Shown here one piece after another: positions 1-7,740 of a stretch of 64,000 bases of DNA; positions within the stretch are counted from its first letter, which is position 1, and the number at the start of each line of letters is the position of its first letter. Source of the DNA: SIG701 sp045577175. Lineage in GTDB: Bacteria; Bacillota; Clostridia; Oscillospirales; CAG-272. Made by a program: the position numbers and the translations under genes. The notes under the pieces were generated by a model. That model did not search any database and was not told where the DNA came from. It saw only the letters and a list, made by a program, of their open reading frames with translations. The DNA is taken from assembly GCA_045577175.1 (NCBI GenBank), contig JAZNHT010000011.1, forward strand, positions 20,653 to 84,652. Direction: 5' to 3'.

Positions 1-2
1 AA

Positions 3-818
3 CACGACCCGTTCGCACAGCTTTTGCATGAAGAACGACTCAAAGAAGTCATGCGCCTCAGAGACCGCTGTCTGACCCTGCAAACACAGTGCGATAACCT
101 CCAAAAAAGATTAGCGCAATATTCTAACGCCCGCTTTGACCGTGATTCCTACCGCGATGAGTTTCATAAACTCCAGCATGACTACGCCACCCTCTCCGAA
201 AATCACACACGCATCCTTAAATCCCTCTCCTTTACCCTCCCAGCTTTCGATTGGCAGGATCGGGACGACGTATCCCGACTGTATAACGCCCTCCGCGATA
301 ATCTCGAAGCAGAATGTAAAGACATCACAGCAACATTCGAATCCCGTTCTCCCAGAAGTAACGGCGACCGCTACAAAACCTCCCTCATTGATTGCGATTG
401 CTACGATTTCCGACACAGAGCCGGAAACAAGAAACCCTGTAAGCATATGTTCGCCCTCGCTCTCCGCATGAACGCCGAGCTCTCCCCACTCAAGGGCGTT
501 GACCGTCAGATGATTCTCGAATATACAGACCTCAAATCCGCTGTAGTTAAAGAGAAACGGGAAATAAAGAAAATCGTCTCCACGACCTCCCAGCGATCCC
601 CGTGGCTCGCCAAACGTATCGCAGAGTATTACGACCAAATCGACCGCGAACGGATCGCCTCCATCCCGCGTTCCACCAAAAAGGAGGAGCTCGACCGCCT
701 CCGCCGCGAAAAGAAACAACTTCTCATCGAACGCAACGAGCTGCAAAGCCAGCTCGATTATCTGATACAGACCTTTCCTGAAATCCGCATCAGTATGTCC
801 GAACCACCGAATATATAA
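3..818 (+). CDS. SWIM-type zinc-finger coiled-coil protein, partial at left edge
   Basis: The frame is open to the left edge of the window. The first possible start, a TTG at 24, has no ribosome site before it, so the true start probably lies outside. The protein has coiled coils at both ends (about residues 1-70 and 215-250, counted from the TTG) around a central C-D-C, twelve residues, C-K-H cluster (about 124-141). That matches the CxCx(n)CxH pattern of SWIM domains, which bind zinc and mediate DNA or protein contacts. It lies 56 bp before a small membrane protein and the serine recombinase, on the same strand, so it is probably cargo of the same element. No specific function is recognised. 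Confidence 0.6.
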   Translation, partial: HDPFAQLLHEERLKEVMRLRDRCLTLQTQCDNLQKRLAQYSNARFDRDSYRDEFHKLQHDYATLSENHTRILKSLSFTLPAFDWQDRDDVSRLYNALRDNLEAECKDITATFESRSPRSNGDRYKTSLIDCDCYDFRHRAGNKKPCKHMFALALRMNAELSPLKGVDRQMILEYTDLKSAVVKEKREIKKIVSTTSQRSPWLAKRIAEYYDQIDRERIASIPRSTKKEELDRLRREKKQLLIERNELQSQLDYLIQTFPEIRISMSEPPNI

Positions 819-874
819 TTCTATAGTCAATTTGAATAACAAATTCTGAACATTCATAGAAAGGGGTTGCAAAA

Positions 875-1078
875 ATGAAAATCTTAATTTATCTTGCTTG
901 CATGACCGTCTACGCAGTAATTATGGCTCTTTTGAATTATGCAGGAGTTATGCTTGGTGGCATTCCGACTGCAATTCTTGCTGCAGTAACTGTTTTCGTC
1001 CCCGCACCTGCCCTTTGTAAAGTTTGGGATAACCACAAGAAAAGCAAGATGACAGATGAAACAACGAAAAATTCGTAA
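875..1078 (+). CDS. small membrane protein of the recombinase element
   Basis: A 67-residue protein with two hydrophobic stretches (about residues 2-22 and 26-47) separated by a short Gly/Pro turn, then a charged Lys/Asp/Thr tail. It is therefore probably a two-pass inner-membrane protein. AAAGGGG precedes the ATG at good spacing. Its stop overlaps the AAAGGAGG ribosome site of the recombinase gene, so the two are likely co-transcribed and translationally linked. I do not recognise the family. A holin-like or accessory role in the element is possible but unsupported. Confidence 0.55.
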   Translation: MKILIYLACMTVYAVIMALLNYAGVMLGGIPTAILAAVTVFVPAPALCKVWDNHKKSKMTDETTKNS

Positions 1079-1090
1079 AGGAGGCTACTC

Positions 1091-2542
1091 TTGACCACCA
1101 TCACCCCCAAAACCGCCGCCGCATATATCCGCGTCTCCGATGAGAGACAGGACGAGTATTCCCCGGACAGCCAGCTCAAAAGGATCCGCGAGTACGCCAA
1201 AGCAAACGGCTATATCCTCCCCGATACCTTCGTCTTCTACGACGACGGCATCAGCGGTAAATCTACCAAGGGCAGAAATCAGTTCCATGACCTCATCGCC
1301 CTTGCTAAAGATAAGGAGCACCCCATCGATGCGATCCTCGTGTGGAAATTCTCCCGCTTCGCCCGTAATCAGGAGGAAAGCATCGTCTATAAATCCCTCC
1401 TCGCCAAAATCGGCGTCAGCGTCATCTCTATCTCCGAGCCTCTTCCCGACGGTCCCTTCGGCGGTCTCGTCGAGCGTATCATCGAATGGATGGACGAGTA
1501 TTACCTTGTCCGCCTCTCCGGGGAAGTCCGCCGCGGTATGACAGAAAAGGTCACAAGAGGCGAGCCGATCTGCGCCCCCGCGTTCGGCTACGATATGCAT
1601 GACAAGAAATACTACCCCAACGACGACGCGGATACCGTCCGCGAGGTTTTCGCCGCCTATCTGAACGGCGAAGGAATGCGTGCCATCGCCTCCCGGCTCA
1701 ACCTCCGCGGCATCCGTACCAAGTTCGGCAACCCACCCGATAACCGCTGGATCGAGTATATGCTCAATAACCCCGTCTATATCGGCAAAATCCGTTGGAG
1801 CACAAACGGACGCGGCGCCTCCAAGCGTGACTATAACAGCCCCGATACCATCATCACAGACGGACATCATGAGCCAATCATTTCCCGGGAAACGTGGGAA
1901 GCCACACAAAAACTCCTCGCCGAGAATAAACGACGCTACGCCAAACACGCGCGGCGCGAGCAGGCTCCGTCCACATACGCCCTCCGCAGCCTGTTCCGAT
2001 GCAGCTCTTGCGGTGCCAGCATGGTGCGCGCGTATACACAAACTCCCTCACTCCAGTGTCATAACTACTCACGCGGCAAATGTATCCGCTCCCACTCCAT
2101 CACCATGGAGAAAGCCGAAGCCGCCCTCGTTAAAGCCCTTGAATCCGCCGTCGAGAATAACGCATTCAGCATTTCCCCACCCGATTTCTCCTCCTCTCCG
2201 CTGATCGACCAAGGCGACATCCAAAAGAGCATCGCCGCCGAGGAAAGACGGCTCCAAAGAGCAAAGGAAGCCTATCAGGCAGAGATCGATACGCTTGAGG
2301 AATACGCCCAAAATAAAAAAAGAATCACCGAACGGATCCTTGAACTGAAATCAAAACTTGAAATCCACGAAATCCCCACACGTTCCCCCGAGGAATACGC
2401 GGCTTCCGTCAGAAACGTGCTCACGCTCCTGCGTGATCCCCTCGCTGACGAATCGTTAAAAAACGAAGCCCTGCTTAATATTATTGACAAAATAGTATAC
2501 CACGCCGACCTGAAGGTCATCGACGTTTTCTTCCGTCCGTAA
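1091..2542 (+). CDS. large serine recombinase (resolvase/integrase family)
   Basis: 483 residues starting at TTG, with AAAGGAGG eight bases upstream. The N-terminal resolvase domain has the nucleophile motif YIRVS (Ser16) and the catalytic arginine region KFSRFAR (Arg89, Arg92). A recombinase domain follows at about 155-270, then a zinc ribbon (Cys304, Cys307, Cys323, Cys331) and a coiled coil at about 365-430. This is the order found in large serine integrases such as SpoIVCA, SprA and TndX, which cut and rejoin two short att sites through a 2-bp crossover. The gene ends about 25 bp from the point where cotJC homology breaks off, and points toward it. That is the expected position of an integrase next to its own attachment site. 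Confidence 0.93.
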   Translation: MTTITPKTAAAYIRVSDERQDEYSPDSQLKRIREYAKANGYILPDTFVFYDDGISGKSTKGRNQFHDLIALAKDKEHPIDAILVWKFSRFARNQEESIVYKSLLAKIGVSVISISEPLPDGPFGGLVERIIEWMDEYYLVRLSGEVRRGMTEKVTRGEPICAPAFGYDMHDKKYYPNDDADTVREVFAAYLNGEGMRAIASRLNLRGIRTKFGNPPDNRWIEYMLNNPVYIGKIRWSTNGRGASKRDYNSPDTIITDGHHEPIISRETWEATQKLLAENKRRYAKHARREQAPSTYALRSLFRCSSCGASMVRAYTQTPSLQCHNYSRGKCIRSHSITMEKAEAALVKALESAVENNAFSISPPDFSSSPLIDQGDIQKSIAAEERRLQRAKEAYQAEIDTLEEYAQNKKRITERILELKSKLEIHEIPTRSPEEYAASVRNVLTLLRDPLADESLKNEALLNIIDKIVYHADLKVIDVFFRP

Positions 2543-2545
2543 GCA

Positions 2546-2659
2546 TCATCGGTAAATGCAACCCGCTCCACCGAGCTGACTGACAATGATCTGTGCGTAC
2601 ATTGGGTTCGGATTTTTGATTTTAACCGGATACTGAAGCGATTTCTGGTATACCCACAT
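2546..2659 (-). pseudogene. cotJC: cotJC 5' fragment, interrupted by the recombinase element
   Basis: Reading leftward from ATG at 2659, the frame gives MWVYQKSLQYPVKIKNPNP, then MYAQIIVSQLGG, then AGCIYR and a stop. The first 31 residues match the conserved start of CotJC, a manganese-catalase-like spore coat protein of about 190 residues. In the family the sequence continues after the Gly-Gly with about 155 more residues, including the metal-binding helices. Here homology stops at the Gly-Gly (codons at 2567-2572) and six unrelated codons lead to TGA. GGGAGG, part of the cotJB end, is the ribosome site. The fragment is either dead or the 5' half of a gene restored by excision. Confidence 0.88.
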
Positions 2660-2662
2660 AAT

Positions 2663-3052
2663 TCACACCTCCCACGGCCACGGCTCGCGCACCCACAGCC
2701 ATTCGTTTTCACAGTCACTGCCACGCGCGAGAAGCGGTCCGTACTTCGATTCATACATCGCTTCCAGTTCCTCGTATTCCTTCACAGCACATTTGTAGCG
2801 AGCAATTGCTGCGCTGTTTTCGGGATGCGTATCCAGGAACAGTTCAAGCTCCGTCATCACGAAGTAGAGCCCCATCAGTCTCTCACGCATTTCGCAGTAT
2901 GCATTCATGTCTCTTCCCTGCGGTACGGTGCGTGTTTTCGTCCCGGGCATCCGCATTTTTCCTGCCTCTGATCGGTCTCCGCAAAAACGAGTTTCCATGG
3001 CATCGCGCTGCCACGGCTGTGCACAGCGATTATTATAACGTACATTTCTCAT
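2663..3052 (-). CDS. cotJB: spore coat protein CotJB
   Basis: 129 residues. The C-terminal 80 residues fit the CotJB family: a helix with LELFLDTHPE, then YKCAVKEYEELEAMYESKYG, and the hallmark ending W-x-W-VREPWPWEV. CotJB is made in the mother cell and assembles with CotJA and CotJC in the inner coat. Family members usually begin near residue 49 here (MNAYCEMRERL), but the upstream ATG at 3052 has a strong AAAGGAGG site. It also overlaps the cotJA stop (ATGA), so a basic N-terminal extension of about 48 residues is likely translated. The stop is 3 bp before the cotJC start. Confidence 0.85.
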   Translation of the reverse strand: MRNVRYNNRCAQPWQRDAMETRFCGDRSEAGKMRMPGTKTRTVPQGRDMNAYCEMRERLMGLYFVMTELELFLDTHPENSAAIARYKCAVKEYEELEAMYESKYGPLLARGSDCENEWLWVREPWPWEV

Positions 3053-3378
3053 CCGTTACATCCTCCTTTGCATCTCGGACCGGGGGCGTCTGTAATCGGG
3101 AGATCCAAAAGGCGGAACAGCGTTCCGTGCCTGAGAGCCTCGTTCGGACAATCGAAAACATCGCCGAAGCCTTGATACGGCGAAGAAACGATCGCCAATG
3201 GCGTATCGGACCACTCGTTTGCCACACCGCACACGCCTGTACTGCATGTGTCACGCATCTCATCCACCGTATCGCCGCAAAGACCGGAGAGCGGTTGTAC
3301 GCATACGGGAGAACGCATCATTCTGTCCGTGCAATCACCGCAGATGCGCGGAGTTAATCCTTCATCATAAATTTTCAT
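3049..3378 (-). CDS. cotJA: spore coat associated protein CotJA
   Basis: 109 residues. The middle and end carry the CotJA pattern: PLAIVSSPYQGFGDVFDCP, then EALRHGTLFRLLDLPI, equivalent to the family's P-W-Q-x-x-x-x-x-Y-D-P-E-x-A-L-x-x-G-T-L-F-P-E-L-x-x-P-F. CotJA recruits the CotJB/CotJC complex in Bacillus. The N-terminal half is Cys-rich and longer than usual. The gene overlaps cotJB by 4 bp, so cotJA-cotJB-cotJC' is one operon. I could not find a convincing sigma-E or sigma-K promoter upstream. Confidence 0.75.
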   Translation of the reverse strand: MKIYDEGLTPRICGDCTDRMMRSPVCVQPLSGLCGDTVDEMRDTCSTGVCGVANEWSDTPLAIVSSPYQGFGDVFDCPNEALRHGTLFRLLDLPITDAPGPRCKGGCNG

Positions 3379-3473
3379 TCGTAATATGCCTTTCGTTTAT
3401 AATCACGTCGGGCGCGAGCGAGCGCGCCGCTGACACTAACAGCATATGACCGAGAGAGACCGTTTGTGAAGAC

Positions 3474-3509
3474 AAAAAAACACCGCCTCAAACTGAAGCG
3501 GTGTTTTTT
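3474..3509 (-). terminator. intrinsic terminator of the lipoprotein gene
   Basis: ACACCGC and GCGGTGT form a stem around a short loop, flanked on both sides by A/T runs. Read leftward it follows the lipoprotein stop by about 10 bp and ends in T-rich sequence. Confidence 0.85.
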
Positions 3510-3519
3510 GTATGAAAAA

Positions 3520-4281
3520 TTACTCAGCAGTCTTAACAGCGGTGATGTGGGTGTTTACGCCCTCATACCAGTAGAGGAATCCCTCAACGTCGATTACTGC
3601 GCCGGCCTCAAGAGCCTCAACAGCCTTGTAGACATCGGTGCTTGCATCGGTGAGGTAGGACTCAACACAGAAGCTGTAAGTAGCACCGTCTTTGGTAAGA
3701 GTAACGTAGATGTCGTTGCCCTGCTGGTCATTCTTGTAGGCAATGGACTCAACGGTCATGCCCTTGAAAGCGACCTTCTTGTTCTGATGGTTAATCAGCT
3801 CGTCCTTGCCGAGGAGATCGGTAACATCCAGAGCCTCTGCAACCCAGGTGCCCTCAAGAAGCTCGAACGTAGCGTCGATGATCTCGACCTCGCCTGCCCA
3901 TGCAGCCTTATAGCCGGAAACCTTGATCTTAGCGCCTGCGGTCATCTTGTCAGCGTCTGCCTTCGTGCAGGGGAGCTCATAGATGAAGTAGCCGCCGGTA
4001 GGATCCTGTGCGTAGAGGGTGATCAGACCGATACCGTCACCGTCCTCGTCCCACCAAGCCTGATTGCCCTGAACGTATGCCTCGATCACAACTGCTGCCT
4101 CAAGCTCGGCGGCATTGTACTCTTCCCAGGTCATAACGCCCTCGGACTTTTTGTTCGGATCGTTAGTGATTGCATCAGCCGGAGTCGTTTCCGTTTCTTT
4201 GTTCGGATCGTCAACGGTGTTGCAGGCAACCATGCCAACGCAGAGAACAAACGCGAATACCAAAGCAAGAATTTTCTTCAT
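3520..4281 (-). CDS. predicted lipoprotein, unknown function
   Basis: 253 residues with a clear lipoprotein signal: Lys-Lys, a hydrophobic core and lipobox MVAC, giving lipidated Cys20 on the outer face of the membrane. A short acidic/Thr linker follows. The mature part appears to hold two similar beta-rich segments (about 60-130 and 145-250), each with a G-x-x-I-x-V-x-G type strand (AGAKIKVSGY and AGAVIDVEGF) as in OB-fold-like nucleic-acid or sugar-binding modules. It has its own promoter and terminator, just downstream of an ABC importer operon on the same strand. Partner and substrate are unknown. Confidence 0.65.
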   Translation of the reverse strand: MKKILALVFAFVLCVGMVACNTVDDPNKETETTPADAITNDPNKKSEGVMTWEEYNAAELEAAVVIEAYVQGNQAWWDEDGDGIGLITLYAQDPTGGYFIYELPCTKADADKMTAGAKIKVSGYKAAWAGEVEIIDATFELLEGTWVAEALDVTDLLGKDELINHQNKKVAFKGMTVESIAYKNDQQGNDIYVTLTKDGATYSFCVESYLTDASTDVYKAVEALEAGAVIDVEGFLYWYEGVNTHITAVKTAE

Positions 4282-4325
4282 TTTGTTTTTCCTCCAAAAA
4301 GTTGGTAAAAAATTTGTGCGGATAC

Positions 4326-4354
4326 ATTATACTACAAAGCGTAGAATAAATCAA
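4326..4354 (-). promoter_or_regulatory. sigma-A promoter of the lipoprotein gene
   Basis: Minus strand TTGATT (4349-4354), 17 bp, TATAAT (4326-4331). The -35 overlaps the stop codon of the binding-protein gene. A GGAGG ribosome site precedes the lipoprotein ATG. Confidence 0.75.
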
Positions 4355-5958
4355 TGGTTTTTTTGAAATTTCTTTCTTTTTTTCTGCATTTCCGTCAATA
4401 AATATGCACCGATCAAAATCCAGATTCCTGCGAGCACGGACAAAAGCACGACCGATTCCGCCGGCAGCGGTCCGAGATCCTTTTTTGAATCGTCACGGTT
4501 CTCCTTCGCAATCTGATCCAAGCGGTAGAGGGAGGACACCTCGCTGAACAGATTCTCCATATACGCGTCATCAACCGTCTGCTTGCGGCGGGCGGCTTTT
4601 ACCGTGTTCTCGATCATCTGTCCGGCGGCATTTCTGAGCGACACCGATCCGTTGAAAACAGGCGTAACGAAGGTATTCCCCACGTTATCAAGCAGCAGTT
4701 GGGATGCCTTGATTTTCACGTCGTAGTAAAGCTCGTTGTCCTCGCCCATGCGGGAAAGATACTCTGTATACTCCGCACTTCCCTGCGCTTTCGACGTAAC
4801 AGGCACGTAGCCCTCCGTCTGCGAGTACGCGATCTGCACCTCGTTCGTAAGAAGATACTGCGCAAAAAGCCACGAAGCAAGCACTTCTTGCGGATCCTCT
4901 TTATTGAAGACGCACACGGACGGTCCCTGCGAGATCATGACGGGATTCTCGGTATCAAACTGGGGAATCGGGTACACCACCGTTTCAAAATCGACGAGCT
5001 TGTCCTCGCTTATATCGATCAGCGGTGCGTCAGCGCCCATCCACGTCGCACCTGCGGTGGAATCCACAGCGAAAATGCACTGCCCTGCGTTCAGAAAGTT
5101 CGCGGGATAGCTTGAAATCTTGAACGTGGAAAACGCGCCTGTTTTGGCGTGATCGGCGATCCGGTACAAAAGCTCCTTCGTCGTATTATTGAAAATCCCG
5201 ATCTCACCGTCTTCGGTGGAATAGCCCCCACCGGTCTGCCTGAGCATCTGGATCATCATATTGTCCGTGGATTTATAGATGAACGGGATCAGCACCTTCT
5301 GCCCGTTCAGCTTGAAATTCCCGTCAGCATCCTTTTCCATCGCCGCTTCGGAAACCTCCCACACAAAATCCCACGTGAGCACCTCGGGCAACGTGAATCC
5401 AAGTGCCTCAACAAAATCCTTATTGACGTAACAAGCCTCGGTGGAGCGCATATACGGCATCGCGTAATGATCGCCGTCAAGCACGCACTCTGCGAGAAAC
5501 TGCGGAATGATCTCCTGTGACGTCGGTCCGTCAAAGCGCAGCTCACTGCCGCTGAGACCGTATTTTTCATCCGCCATCAGCCCGTCCAGCGGTACAACGG
5601 TTTTGTCGCCCGTCAGATAGGTGGCGATATGGTCGGGATAGGTGATGCACACGTTCGGTGTCGTCTGCGTGGCGATATTTGTGATAACATCGTTGTAAAT
5701 CTTACCGTAATCGTTATAGAGGCGCATCGTGACCTTGATGTTCGGATACAGCTCCATAAAGTCCGCCATCGCCTTTTCGTAAATGCGCGTCTGTGTCACG
5801 TTCGTGTCGTTTTTCGCCCAGAACGTAATCTCATATGTACGGGAGGTGTCAAACGATTCGGGAATCACGAATTCGGGCAGAGTACGTGCCCCCTGGCATC
5901 CGCCGAGTGCCGGCAGGAGGACGAGGACGGCAAGAAGGACAGATATAAATCGTTTCAT
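4351..5958 (-). CDS. ABC transporter solute-binding lipoprotein (family 1), C-terminal TM
   Basis: 535 residues. The lipobox LGGC places lipidated Cys21 outside the membrane. The mature domain looks like a family 1 (maltose/multiple sugar type) solute-binding protein, with an early ITFWAKNDTN strand and a GAT-W region near residue 310. Unusually it ends with an extra hydrophobic helix (about 500-522, VVLLSVLAGIWILIGAYLL) and a Lys-rich tail, so it could be anchored at both ends. Its start overlaps the stop of the upstream permease gene (ATGA-type). It is the last gene of the importer operon. The substrate is probably an oligosaccharide by family, but specificity cannot be read. Confidence 0.85.
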   Translation of the reverse strand: MKRFISVLLAVLVLLPALGGCQGARTLPEFVIPESFDTSRTYEITFWAKNDTNVTQTRIYEKAMADFMELYPNIKVTMRLYNDYGKIYNDVITNIATQTTPNVCITYPDHIATYLTGDKTVVPLDGLMADEKYGLSGSELRFDGPTSQEIIPQFLAECVLDGDHYAMPYMRSTEACYVNKDFVEALGFTLPEVLTWDFVWEVSEAAMEKDADGNFKLNGQKVLIPFIYKSTDNMMIQMLRQTGGGYSTEDGEIGIFNNTTKELLYRIADHAKTGAFSTFKISSYPANFLNAGQCIFAVDSTAGATWMGADAPLIDISEDKLVDFETVVYPIPQFDTENPVMISQGPSVCVFNKEDPQEVLASWLFAQYLLTNEVQIAYSQTEGYVPVTSKAQGSAEYTEYLSRMGEDNELYYDVKIKASQLLLDNVGNTFVTPVFNGSVSLRNAAGQMIENTVKAARRKQTVDDAYMENLFSEVSSLYRLDQIAKENRDDSKKDLGPLPAESVVLLSVLAGIWILIGAYLLTEMQKKRKKFQKNH

Positions 5959-6830
5959 CCCTTCGTACCTCCTCGCGAAACACCCTCCATGATCTTTTTA
6001 CGGAAGATCAAAAACAACACGATCAGCGGCACGGAGATAACGACGACCGCCGCCATCATTGCAGGGATATTTTCGCGTCCGAATCCGCTTTCGCGGATTG
6101 TCTGGATACCGACGGAAACAAGAAAATGAGATTCCTCGTCAGCGGCAAGTCGCGGCCACACATACGAGTTCCAGCACTCAATTACCTTGAGGATTGTGAT
6201 CGTCACGATTGTGGGGCGGCAGATGGGGATCAGCACGCGGAAAAGGAATTTCAAGTCAGACGTGCCGTCCACCTTCGCCGCGAGATACAGCTCATTCGGC
6301 ACCTGCGCGAAATTCTCCTTCAGAAGATACACATAGAATACCGACGCAACGGACGGCAGAATCAGTCCGGCAAACGTATTGCGGAGATCGAGATCGGTCA
6401 CGGTCACGTAGTTTGTGATGACGACAAGCTCGTTCGGGATCATCATAAGCGCGAGAAACAGCGTAAACGTGAGATCCTTTCCGGGGAAATCAAGCCGTGC
6501 AAACGCGAAGGCGGCAAACACCGTCACAACCAGCATGATCGCCGTCGTGACAACGGTGAAGATCAGCGTATTGAGAAAATAATCCGCAAGCGGCACGGAG
6601 GTAAAGGCGGAGATATAGTTTTCAAACGTCGGGGAAAGCGTAAAGAGCTTCGGGATATACTCGGAGTTATACGCGCCGTACTCCTTGACAGAGGTAAGAA
6701 TCATCCAGTAAAACGGGAACAGCACCATCACAGCCCAAAGGGACAAAAGCACGTATGTAATGACCGAGACCGTCTTTTTTCGGACAGCGGCGGCACGCTC
6801 GATTTTTTCAAAATTTGTTGTATTTTGCAT
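5955..6830 (-). CDS. ABC sugar transporter permease, MalG type
   Basis: 291 residues, six predicted membrane helices, and the cytoplasmic EAA loop YLAAKVDGTSDLKFLFRVLI in its usual place before the last two helices. That loop docks into the ATPase. This is the MalG/CarbohydrateABC-2 family partner of the MalF-type permease 11 bp upstream. The C-terminus (FRKKIMEGVSRGGTKG) is the typical ending of this family. It overlaps the binding-protein gene by 4 bp, consistent with coupled translation of the importer. Confidence 0.92.
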   Translation of the reverse strand: MQNTTNFEKIERAAAVRKKTVSVITYVLLSLWAVMVLFPFYWMILTSVKEYGAYNSEYIPKLFTLSPTFENYISAFTSVPLADYFLNTLIFTVVTTAIMLVVTVFAAFAFARLDFPGKDLTFTLFLALMMIPNELVVITNYVTVTDLDLRNTFAGLILPSVASVFYVYLLKENFAQVPNELYLAAKVDGTSDLKFLFRVLIPICRPTIVTITILKVIECWNSYVWPRLAADEESHFLVSVGIQTIRESGFGRENIPAMMAAVVVISVPLIVLFLIFRKKIMEGVSRGGTKG

Positions 6831-6841
6831 ATTGCCACCTC

Positions 6842-7732
6842 TCAGTAGTGCACGTGCTTTTTGCTCACGAGCAGATTGATGACCGTGATCGTCAAAACGA
6901 TGACGAAGAGGATAATCGCCGCGGCGGAAGCGTAAGACGGGTATCCGCCGCTGTCGCCGTAGAGCATATCGTAAACGTAGCCGACAATCGTATTCATCCC
7001 GGACGCATTGAGATCCGTACCGAACAGCGCAACCGCGTCACTGTACGCCTTGAACGCGCCGATAAAGCCTGTAATAATCAGATAAAACAAAGACGGCGAG
7101 ATCATCGGCAGAGTGATTTTCGTGAACATTCGGAGTCGGGACGTGCCGTCCACCTTCGCGGCATTGTAATAATCCTGTCTGACCGAGGCGAGCGCGCTTG
7201 TAAGGATGAGAATCTTAAACGGCATGACTACCCATACCGTATAAAAGCAAAGCACAAACATCTTCGCCCAGTACGGACCGTCAATGAAATCGACCGCCTG
7301 ACCGCCGAACAGACCGATAACGAGATTGGCAAAACCGTCCGTGTACGGCGTTTTCTGAAACAGGATCATGAAAACAAGACCGACCGCGAGGGTATTCGTA
7401 ACATACGGCAGAAAATACACCGTCTGAAACAGCTCACGGAGCTTTTTGATGGAAGAAAGTCCCACGGAGATGAGAAGCGCGATGCCCGTGGACAGCGGCA
7501 CGGTGATGATTACAAGGATAAACGTGTTCTTGAGTGCCTGCAAGAAGTACGGATCGTGGAGAACATAGGAATAGTTATATCCGCCCACGCCGAAAAACGA
7601 CTGCGAAGCGAAGTTGTATCCCTCTTTGACGGAGTAGATCAGCACGTCGATGAGGGGGTACACCATGAATATGCCGAGAAAGAGGATCGCCGGCAGAAGA
7701 TACAGCCAGCCCTTCATATTTTTTTCGCCCAT
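6842..7732 (-). CDS. ABC sugar transporter permease, MalF type
   Basis: About 296 residues, six membrane helices, EAA loop YYNAAKVDGTSRLRMFTKITLP near residue 195. An ATG at 7732 with GAGGA five bases upstream is the best start. A GTG at 7744 that overlaps the ATPase stop is the alternative. It pairs with the MalG-type protein downstream to form the translocation pore. The first helix (LYLLPAILFLGIFMVYPLI) is the characteristic start of this family. Confidence 0.9.
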   Translation of the reverse strand: MGEKNMKGWLYLLPAILFLGIFMVYPLIDVLIYSVKEGYNFASQSFFGVGGYNYSYVLHDPYFLQALKNTFILVIITVPLSTGIALLISVGLSSIKKLRELFQTVYFLPYVTNTLAVGLVFMILFQKTPYTDGFANLVIGLFGGQAVDFIDGPYWAKMFVLCFYTVWVVMPFKILILTSALASVRQDYYNAAKVDGTSRLRMFTKITLPMISPSLFYLIITGFIGAFKAYSDAVALFGTDLNASGMNTIVGYVYDMLYGDSGGYPSYASAAAIILFVIVLTITVINLLVSKKHVHY

Positions 7733-7740
7733 AGCTGTCC

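Larger units (their letters stand above)
1..2566. mobile_element. one end of a serine-recombinase element inserted in cotJC
   Basis: The right boundary is set by loss of cotJC homology at about 2564-2572 on the minus strand. Everything from there to the left edge belongs to the inserted DNA: the SWIM-type gene, the small membrane gene and the recombinase. The left boundary, the rest of the cargo and the cotJC 3' half are outside the window, so element size and type (prophage, transposon, or skin-like intervening sequence) are unknown. No phage structural genes are visible in this part. Confidence 0.75.

Noticed and set aside
111..872. A 253-residue minus-strand open frame opposite the SWIM-type gene
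   Set aside because: The plus-strand frame has the zinc-cluster spacing, coiled coils and a same-strand operon context. The minus frame has none of these.
3379..3465. A sigma-E or sigma-K promoter before cotJA
   Set aside because: GCATATTAC upstream resembles part of a sporulation promoter but lies too close to the ATG and has no convincing partner element.
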